A model generated the notes under the pieces. The model made no database searches, was not told where the DNA came from, and worked only from the letters and a program-made list of their open reading frames with translations. From Nocardioides albus (GTDB lineage: Bacteria > Actinomycetota > Actinomycetes > Propionibacteriales > Nocardioidaceae), in contig NZ_BMQT01000008.1 in assembly GCF_014648255.1 (NCBI RefSeq), forward strand, positions 1-64,000: a stretch of DNA of 64,000 bases. The letters run 5' to 3'. Shown here piece by piece: positions 58,443 to 64,000 of the stretch (position 1 is its first letter; each line of letters starts with the position of its first letter). A program made the position numbers and the translations under genes.

Positions 58443-59084
58443 ATGACATCGGACGCACGAATTTCCGGCGCGGCGGTGCCGCTGGACCTGGATCCGCTCA
58501 CCGAGTGGGACACCCCCGAGAGCTGGCCGGTCGCCTCCAGCGAGGACCTGCACCGGGATGGTTGGGTGGTGGCGCTGCGCGCGGACCGGATCAACCGTCC
58601 CGGTCACCCCGACGAGGAGCCGTTCCGTCGCCTGGTGGTCGAGCACCCGGGCGCCGCGGTGGTGCTGGCGCTGGATGAGGAGGAGCGGGCCCTGGTCATC
58701 ACGCAGTACCGCCACCCCGCCAAGCGGCGCTTCGTCGAGCTCCCGGCCGGCCTGATCGACTATCCCGGAGAGAACCCGCTCGACGTCGCCGTGCGCGAGC
58801 TGCGCGAGGAGGTCGCGCACGAGGCGAGCGAGTGGACGCATCTGCTCTCGACGTACACCTCTCCGGGGATCTCCGAGGAGATCCACCACTTCTACCTCGC
58901 CCGGGGACTGACCGCGACCGACCGCGACGGCTTCGAGTTGGAGCACGAAGAGGCCGAGATGAGCATCCACCGGGTGCCTTTCGAGGAGCTCCTCGAGGCT
59001 GTGCTGACCGGGAAGGCCGCCGACTCGCCGGTGGTGCAGGCCGTCCTGGCGTACGACGCTCTCAAGCGCCGCGGGAAGATCTGA
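58443..59084 (+). CDS. NUDIX hydrolase (ADP-ribose pyrophosphatase type)
   Basis: A 213-residue NUDIX enzyme. The box runs GLIDYPGENPLDVAVREL followed by REEVAHEASEWTHL, matching Gx5Ex7REUxEExGU except Ala for Gly near the end. The upstream FVELPAG and the downstream TYTSPGISEEIHHFYLAR segment fit the ADP-ribose pyrophosphatase branch. It removes ADP-ribose and similar nucleoside diphosphate derivatives. The pyrG-NUDIX-ald-xerD order is conserved in actinobacteria. It converges with the TPR gene five bases downstream. Confidence 0.9.
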   Translation: MTSDARISGAAVPLDLDPLTEWDTPESWPVASSEDLHRDGWVVALRADRINRPGHPDEEPFRRLVVEHPGAAVVLALDEEERALVITQYRHPAKRRFVELPAGLIDYPGENPLDVAVRELREEVAHEASEWTHLLSTYTSPGISEEIHHFYLARGLTATDRDGFELEHEEAEMSIHRVPFEELLEAVLTGKAADSPVVQAVLAYDALKRRGKI

Positions 59085-59089
59085 CCTCC

Positions 59090-60358
59090 TCAGCGCAGAT
59101 CGTCGGCCTCGAGCCGGTCTGAGATCTCGTCGGCCTCTACCTCGAACGGTACGGCTTCCTCGCAGCGCCCGAGATCGTGGTGGCGCTGAGCGACAGTTCT
59201 GAGCACGACGACGAGACTGGTCTCGGCGTGCTGTTGGTCGGTGCGTACGCGTTCGCGAGCGAGCCTCAGGGCCTCCTGGCCGGTCTCGAACGCCGCTTCG
59301 AGGTGACCCACCCTGGCGAGTCTGTTGCTCAAGACTTCCAGGAGCCTGACCAGTTCGCGCTCGCGGTCGGGTTCCTGTGGGTCTGGTGGGGCGGCGACCA
59401 ACCGCCGGTAGAGGTCCACCGCCTCCTGCGCGACGGGCAGTGCGTCCTCAGGTCTCCCGAGGAGGAAGTAGAAGCAGCCGAGGTTGTGCAAGGTGAACGC
59501 GAGGTCGTGACCGTGCTCGACGAGGTCGTCCTCCGCCAGTCTCCGACGGATCTCGGCCGACCGCTCGTTGACTTCGGCTGCTTCCTCGTACCGCTTCAGC
59601 GCCGAGTACTCGAGGCCGAGGTCGCGCAGCTGGGCGCCCAACGACGCCTCGTACTGATCGGGGTCGGCCACTGCCGCCCTGGCCCAGAGGTCTGTCGCCC
59701 GCCTGTGGGCGTCGAGCGCCTCCACCTTCCGGTCCATCTCGGCATACGTCTCGCCCAGCAGGTACAACAGCCTGGCCAGGTCGAGACCGTGAGCGTCGAA
59801 GTCCGCCTTGGCCAACGGGTTGAGGAGCAGCAGAGCTTCCTTCTCCGCCACGATCGCGTCCTCGTACCTGGCGACGTCCGAGAGCCGCATTCCCAAGAGA
59901 TGGTGCGCGTTGGCAAGGCTGGCCGCGTACATGTCCGGTTCTGCGGCGGCCAAGCGGCGGCAGCTGTCCACAGCCTGCTGGGAGAACGCCAACGCGGCGT
60001 CGTCCTGGCTCTGTGGCCACAAGATCCACCCGGCATGTATCTGTGCCCGGGCGAGCAATGGCAGGTACTTCTCCGGGTCGTGCTCCGCCAGGCGGGCATA
60101 GTGCTGCACGGCGAGCCTGGCGTGCTCTGCGGCTTCGTCGACCCGACCCAGCTCCGAGTAGTAGCGACTGAGCTGGAGCATCAAACCGGCAACACGCGGC
60201 TTCAGCCGGCGGAGTCCGTGTCCGGCCAGCCACGACTCGAGACGCGTGATCCTCTGCAGATTCGCAACGATGTCGGTCCGGGCGTCGTCCTTGGAGGACT
60301 TCCACATTCGGTCCCCGAGTGTGTACATGCGTGCATCGAACGAGCCTCGTGGCGACAT
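59090..60358 (-). CDS. Tetratricopeptide-repeat protein
   Basis: A 422-residue, wholly helical protein made of degenerate TPR units, e.g. LMLQLSRYYSELGRVDEAAE, LLGETYAEMDRKVEALDAHR and LHNLGCFYFLLGRPEDALPV. There is no signal peptide, membrane helix or recognisable enzyme domain. It resembles the TPR halves of large actinobacterial STAND-type regulators but lacks the NTPase. ATG 60358 has GGGAGG upstream; more upstream frame exists but is not protein-like. It interrupts the usual NUDIX-ald neighbourhood and was perhaps acquired later. Confidence 0.75.
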   Translation of the reverse strand: MSPRGSFDARMYTLGDRMWKSSKDDARTDIVANLQRITRLESWLAGHGLRRLKPRVAGLMLQLSRYYSELGRVDEAAEHARLAVQHYARLAEHDPEKYLPLLARAQIHAGWILWPQSQDDAALAFSQQAVDSCRRLAAAEPDMYAASLANAHHLLGMRLSDVARYEDAIVAEKEALLLLNPLAKADFDAHGLDLARLLYLLGETYAEMDRKVEALDAHRRATDLWARAAVADPDQYEASLGAQLRDLGLEYSALKRYEEAAEVNERSAEIRRRLAEDDLVEHGHDLAFTLHNLGCFYFLLGRPEDALPVAQEAVDLYRRLVAAPPDPQEPDRERELVRLLEVLSNRLARVGHLEAAFETGQEALRLARERVRTDQQHAETSLVVVLRTVAQRHHDLGRCEEAVPFEVEADEISDRLEADDLR

Positions 60359-60409
60359 CCGTGCCTCCCGCGGCCACGACGACCGCTGCTCCGCCGAGAG
60401 TGATGCCCG

Positions 60410-60535
60410 GAGATTCGATCGCGGGACGCCGGGCGAGTCATCAGCAAAGGTACTCCGCGCGGAGCTGCTCCGCGAGGCCATTGCAAGCAACGCCGAGCAG
60501 CGCGCGCAGCGCGACAGGGCGATTTAGTGACCCGC
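60410..60535. other. GC-rich intergenic segment, possible degenerate MITE relative
   Basis: The minus strand reads CTGCTCGGCGTTGCTTGC followed by repeated CGGAGCAGCTCCGCG hairpins. This recalls the GCGTTG/CTCG words in the cores of the two MITE-like elements, but clear terminal repeats are lacking. It lies between the divergent TPR and ald genes, and no gene is evident from 60359 to 60624. Confidence 0.3.
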
Positions 60536-60624
60536 GACACATCGGGTGTAGACATGCCACTGAGGGCGGCGACGTGGCCGACCTGAACCTATCAACCACG
60601 AGCTACCTGCCTCAGGGGGAGACG

Positions 60625-61740
60625 ATGAGGGTCGGCGTACCGAAGGAAGTCAAGAACCACGAGTACCGGGTGGCGATCACGCCCTCAGGGGTCCACGAGC
60701 TGGTGGCCAACGGCCACGAGGTCTTCGTGCAGGCCGGTGCGGGTGTCGGCTCCTCGATCTCGGACAGCGAGTACGCCGCAGTCGGCGCCAAGATCCTCGG
60801 CGACGCGGACGAGACCTGGGGCAATGCCGACCTGGTCCTCAAGGTCAAGGAGCCGGTCTCGGAGGAGTACCACCGCCTGCGCGAGGGCCTGACCCTGTTC
60901 ACCTATCTCCACCTGGCTGCCGACAAGCCGCTGACCCAGGAGCTGTTGGCCAAGAAGGTCACCGCGATCGCCTACGAGACCGTCGAGCTGCCCAACCGGT
61001 CGCTGCCGCTGCTCTACCCGATGTCGGAGGTCGCCGGCTGCCTGGCGCCCCAGGTCGGGGCGTACAACCTGCTCAAGGCCCAGGGCGGCCGCGGCACGCT
61101 GATGGGCGGTGTCGGCGGGGTCGCCAACGCCAAGGTCGTGATCATCGGTGCCGGCGTCTCCGGTCAGAACGCCGCCAACATCGCCCTGGGGATGGGTGCC
61201 GACGTCACGCTGCTCGACACCGACCTGGAGAAGCTGCGGATGTCGTTCTGGCGCTACTCCAACCAGGTCCACGGGCTCGCGTCCAACAAGCTCGCGCTCG
61301 AGGAGCAGGTGCTCCAGGCCGACCTGGTCATCGGCGCCGTGCTGATCCCGGGCGCGGCCGCGCCGAAGCTGGTCACCAACGACCTGGTCTCGCGGATGAA
61401 GCCGGGCTCGGTGCTCGTCGACATCGCCATCGACCAGGGCGGCTGCTTCGAGGACTCCCACGCCACCACCCACGCCGACCCGACCTACCAGGTCCACAAC
61501 TCGACCTTCTACTGCGTGGCCAACATGCCCGGCGCCGTCCCGAACACCTCCACCTATGCGCTCACCAACGCGACCATGCCGTACGCCGTCGCGCTCGCAA
61601 ACAAGGGCTGGACCCAGGCTCTTCGTGACGACGCCGCGCTCGCCAAGGGCCTCAACACCCACGCCGGCCAACTCACCTACGGCCCCGTCGGCGAGGCGGT
61701 CGGCATCGACTCCGTCGCCCTCGACACCGTCCTCGCCTGA
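60625..61740 (+). CDS. ald: Alanine dehydrogenase
   Basis: NAD-dependent oxidative deamination of L-alanine to pyruvate; 371 residues. The N-terminus MRVGVPKEVKNHEYRVAITP and YLHLAADKPLT contain the catalytic Lys/His. The NAD site is VIIGAGVSGQNAANIALGMG. ATG 60625 has GGGGGAG upstream. The gene ends directly at the start of phased array D. Confidence 0.95.
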   Translation: MRVGVPKEVKNHEYRVAITPSGVHELVANGHEVFVQAGAGVGSSISDSEYAAVGAKILGDADETWGNADLVLKVKEPVSEEYHRLREGLTLFTYLHLAADKPLTQELLAKKVTAIAYETVELPNRSLPLLYPMSEVAGCLAPQVGAYNLLKAQGGRGTLMGGVGGVANAKVVIIGAGVSGQNAANIALGMGADVTLLDTDLEKLRMSFWRYSNQVHGLASNKLALEEQVLQADLVIGAVLIPGAAAPKLVTNDLVSRMKPGSVLVDIAIDQGGCFEDSHATTHADPTYQVHNSTFYCVANMPGAVPNTSTYALTNATMPYAVALANKGWTQALRDDAALAKGLNTHAGQLTYGPVGEAVGIDSVALDTVLA

Positions 61741-61741
61741 C

Positions 61742-61899
61742 GCCGAGTCGGCTAGTTCTGACGTGAAGTCCGGCCGAGTCGGCGCAAACTGACGTGCAAA
61801 CCCGCCGAGTCGGCTCGTTATGACGAGCCGACTCGGCAGATGTTTTGGTCAGGATGAGCCGACTCGGCGGTGGTTTTGGTCAGGATGAGCCGACTCGGC
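61742..61899. repeat. Phased array D: six GCCGASTCGGC sites at 31-bp steps
   Basis: GCCGAGTCGGC starts at 61742, 61773 and 61804; its inverse GCCGACTCGGC starts at 61827, 61858 and 61889. Within each arm the step is exactly 31 bp with 20-base spacers. The centre is a perfect 15-bp stem (61804-61818 with 61823-61837) and a 4-base loop. The two right-arm spacers are nearly identical (TTTTGGTCAGGATGA); left-arm spacers share CTGACGTG. It begins one base after the ald stop and ends seven bases before the xerD start. Confidence 0.9.
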
Positions 61900-61906
61900 T
61901 GGTTGG

Positions 61907-62863
61907 ATGGGGGACGTGACGGCTGCATCGATCGCTTCGGGATCCGCTTCGGCGGTGGAGCATGCGATGCGTACGTATCTCGACCACCTCTCCGTCGAGC
62001 GGGGGCTGGCGGCCAACACGCTGTCCTCCTACCGGCGGGACCTGAGGAGATACGCCGAATATCTGGCGCTCAACGGCGTCGACGACCTCGCCGGAATCTC
62101 GGAGGCGACGGTGTCGGAGTTCCTGACGCACCTGCGCGAAGGCAACCAGGAGCACCCTGCGCTGAGCGCGACCTCGGCGGCACGGACGGTGGTCGCGGTG
62201 CGCGGGTTCCACAAGTTCGCGGTCGCCGACGGGCTGGTCGAGGCCAACCCTGCCGGCCAGGTGAAGCCGCCGCGCGCGGAGAAGCGGCTGCCGAAGGCGC
62301 TGCCGCTGGCCGATGTCGAGGCGATCCTGGAGGCGGCGGGCGCCCCCGGGACACCGCTCGCGCTGCGCGACCGGGCTCTTCTCGAGGTGCTCTACGGCAC
62401 CGGTGCCCGCATCTCCGAGGCGGTCGGCCTCGACGTCGACGACCTCGACCGGGTCGACCATGTCGTCCTCCTGCGTGGCAAGGGCGGCAAGGAGCGGATC
62501 GTCCCGGTCGGCTCCTATGCGATCGAGGCCGTGGAGGCGTACCTGACTCGGGCCCGGCCCGACCTCGCAGCGGCCCGCTCGGGTGGCGCGCTCTTCCTCA
62601 ACGCCCGCGGCGGTCGCCTCTCCCGACAGTCGGCCTGGACGGTGCTGACCCGCGCCGCCGAGCGCGCCGGGATCGACAAGGACGTCTCCCCGCACACCCT
62701 GCGCCACTCCTTCGCCACCCACCTGCTCGACGGTGGCGCCGACGTACGCGTCGTGCAGGAGTTGCTGGGCCATGCGTCGGTGACCACGACGCAGATCTAC
62801 ACTCTTGTCACCGTGGACAATCTCCGAGAGGTCTTCGCGACCGCACACCCGAGGGCCCTGTGA
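61907..62863 (+). CDS. xerD: Tyrosine recombinase XerD
   Basis: A 318-residue recombinase that, with XerC, resolves chromosome dimers at dif. A SAM-like N-terminal domain (about 18-110) starts YLDHLSVERGLAANTLSSYR. The catalytic domain shows Arg in GTGARISEAVGL, Lys in GKGGKERIVP, HTLRHSFATHLL with the His/Arg pair, and Tyr in SVTTTQIYT. The start codon is uncertain: ATG 61907 or later GTG/ATG codons up to MRTYLDHL. Its stop overlaps the helicase GTG. Confidence 0.93.
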   Translation: MGDVTAASIASGSASAVEHAMRTYLDHLSVERGLAANTLSSYRRDLRRYAEYLALNGVDDLAGISEATVSEFLTHLREGNQEHPALSATSAARTVVAVRGFHKFAVADGLVEANPAGQVKPPRAEKRLPKALPLADVEAILEAAGAPGTPLALRDRALLEVLYGTGARISEAVGLDVDDLDRVDHVVLLRGKGGKERIVPVGSYAIEAVEAYLTRARPDLAAARSGGALFLNARGGRLSRQSAWTVLTRAAERAGIDKDVSPHTLRHSFATHLLDGGADVRVVQELLGHASVTTTQIYTLVTVDNLREVFATAHPRAL

Positions 62864-64000
62864 CCGCTTCGACGAGCTCGACCAAACCCGGCGACTGGAT
62901 CCCGAAGGTCGGCGCGAGCCCCGACGACGTCTACGAGGCGGTCGTGACGTGGGCCGAGGGGAGCGGGCGCAGCCTCTATCCCCACCAGGACGAGGCGATC
63001 ATGTCCATCCTGGCTGGCGACAACGTCATCCTGGCGACGCCGACCGGCTCGGGGAAGTCGCTGGTCGCGGCAGGCGCGCATGCGTACGCGCTGGCCGAGG
63101 ACAAGGTCTCCTTCTACACCGCGCCGATCAAGGCGCTGGTCAGCGAGAAGTTCTTCGACCTGGTCGAGACCTTCGGCGCCGAGAACGTCGGGATGCTCAC
63201 CGGTGATGCGAGCGTCAACGCGGACGCTCCGATCATCTGCTGCACGGCCGAGGTGCTCGCCAACCTCGCGCTGCGGGAAGGCAAGCGCGCCGACGTCGGA
63301 CTCGTGATCATGGACGAGTTCCACTACTACGGCGAGCCCGACCGGGGCTGGGCATGGCAGGTGCCGCTGCTCGAGCTGCCGCAGGCCCAGTTCCTGCTTC
63401 TCTCCGCGACCCTCGGTGACACCAAGCTGCTGGCCGAGGACCTGACCCGACGAAATGGCCGCGACACCATTCTCGTCGACCAGGCGGAACGACCCGTTCC
63501 GCTTGCGTTCGACTGGCGGATGACCCCGCTCCCGGAGAGCCTCGAGGAACTCGTCACCACGGGACAGGCGCCCGTCTACGTCGTCCACTTCACCCAGAAG
63601 GACGCCGTCACCCACGGCACCTCGCTCCTCAACGCCGGCTGGTTGAAGCTCTCGACCGAAGAGAAGGGCCAGATCGCCAAGAAGCTCGAGCCGGTCCGCT
63701 TCGCCGCCGGTTTCGGCAAGACCCTCTCCAAGCTGCTGCGCAAGGGCATCGGCGTCCACCACGCCGGCATGCTTCCCAGATACCGGCGGCTGGTCGAGCA
63801 GCTCGCCCAGGCCGGCCTGCTCAAGGTCATCGCCGGCACCGACACCCTCGGCGTCGGCATCAACGTCCCGATCCGTACGGTGCTCTTCACCGGCCTGGCC
63901 AAGTTCGACGGCCGCCGCCAGCGGATCCTGCGGACCCGGGAGTTCCTTCAGATCGCCGGGCGGGCGGGCCGTGCCGGCTTCGACACCCAGGGCTACGTCG
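62860..64000 (+). CDS. DEAD/DEAH-box helicase, Ski2-like (3' end beyond window)
   Basis: A superfamily 2 helicase fragment of 380 codons, open to the window edge. Motif I is ATPTGSGKS, motif Ia FYTAPIKALVSEKF, motif II reads MDEFH rather than DEAD, motif III LLSATLG, motif IV-V VIAGTDTLGVGINVP, and motif VI QIAGRAGRAG. It resembles the actinobacterial helicases with a C-terminal DUF3516 domain that would lie outside this window, thought to act on RNA. GTG 62860 overlaps the xerD stop by four bases. Confidence 0.88.
   Translation, partial: MTASTSSTKPGDWIPKVGASPDDVYEAVVTWAEGSGRSLYPHQDEAIMSILAGDNVILATPTGSGKSLVAAGAHAYALAEDKVSFYTAPIKALVSEKFFDLVETFGAENVGMLTGDASVNADAPIICCTAEVLANLALREGKRADVGLVIMDEFHYYGEPDRGWAWQVPLLELPQAQFLLLSATLGDTKLLAEDLTRRNGRDTILVDQAERPVPLAFDWRMTPLPESLEELVTTGQAPVYVVHFTQKDAVTHGTSLLNAGWLKLSTEEKGQIAKKLEPVRFAAGFGKTLSKLLRKGIGVHHAGMLPRYRRLVEQLAQAGLLKVIAGTDTLGVGINVPIRTVLFTGLAKFDGRRQRILRTREFLQIAGRAGRAGFDTQGYV

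Noticed and set aside
60410..60535. Third full MITE-like element
   Set aside because: Some core words recur, but I could not find matching terminal inverted repeats, so it is listed only as a low-confidence segment.
61742..61899. Possible mini CRISPR array
   Set aside because: The repeats are only 11 bp, the orientation flips half way, spacers within each arm are related to one another, and no cas genes are present.

Overview
This window is a stretch of chromosome from a high-GC actinobacterium, most likely Nocardioides or a close relative in the Nocardioidaceae. The evidence is strong G/C bias at third codon positions, the conserved order infC-rpmI-rplT-trmH-sensor kinase-pheS-pheT followed later by arg genes and tlyA-nadK-recN-steA-pyrG-NUDIX-ald-xerD, a DtxR/IdeR-type iron box, a mycothiol-type maleylpyruvate isomerase relative, Tat and lipoprotein signals, and many start codons lying 6-8 nt behind a TAnnnT box, as expected for leaderless mRNAs. 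The genus is an inference. I saw no rRNA, tRNA, IS transposase, prophage or CRISPR array.

Layout. 1-944: a decayed TetR gene and intergenic repeat arrays. 945-4696: a KmtR-type Ni/Co sensor with its CDF exporter, a gamma-carbonic anhydrase homologue, hisE-hisG and a PH-domain membrane protein. 4791-10732: secreted GDSL hydrolase, a two-gene ABC exporter, aldose epimerase, SseB-like protein, a membrane protein and a uridine-kinase-like P-loop protein. 10738-13280: the infC-rpmI-rplT-trmH cluster behind a structured leader ending in a near-perfect intrinsic terminator, with infC starting at ATC. 13281-22323: repeats, a MerR/beta-clamp-like fusion with an MFS exporter, a latex-clearing protein (rubber oxygenase), a MITE-like element, a histidine kinase and an iron(III)-siderophore ABC operon under an IdeR box. 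22475-26067: pheS-pheT. 26190-36375: accessory genes (orphan barstar, threonine aldolase, a GntR/TetR double-HTH regulator diverging from an FAD monooxygenase, an AfsR-like BTAD/NB-ARC regulator, a DrrAB exporter, LOG protein, mycothiol-type isomerase relative). 36456-44548: argC-B-D-F-R-G-H plus an alkyladenine glycosylase; argJ is missing. 44675-53603: ssb-like gene, a second MITE-like element, DUF1015, HAD phosphatase, tlyA, nadK, recN and a steA-steB fusion. 53618-64000: pyrG, SRPBCC protein, pepN, NUDIX hydrolase, TPR protein, ald, a phased repeat array, xerD and a helicase cut by the window edge.

How the genes work together. Translation (IF3, L35, L20, PheRS), arginine synthesis with its own repressor, and DNA repair/division (RecN, SteAB, XerD, AAG) form the core. 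Accessory modules are self-contained regulator-plus-effector pairs: KmtR/CDF for metal efflux, the IdeR-boxed siderophore operon for iron uptake, MerR-clamp/MFS, GntR-TetR/FAD monooxygenase, and possibly the AfsR-like regulator/DrrAB.

The most unusual observations are: (1) intergenic arrays of near-palindromic units repeated every 21 bp or 31-32 bp; the four complete arrays have mirror-image arms and start just after stop codons; (2) a single-ORF fusion of the septal proteins SteA and SteB; (3) a MerR regulator fused to a sliding-clamp-like domain; (4) two related ~160-bp inverted-repeat elements; (5) divergent pepN/NUDIX start codons 22 bp apart with interlocking -10 boxes; (6) phased heptamer repeats before drrA; (7) no argJ, together with an altered carbamoyl-phosphate motif in ArgF.
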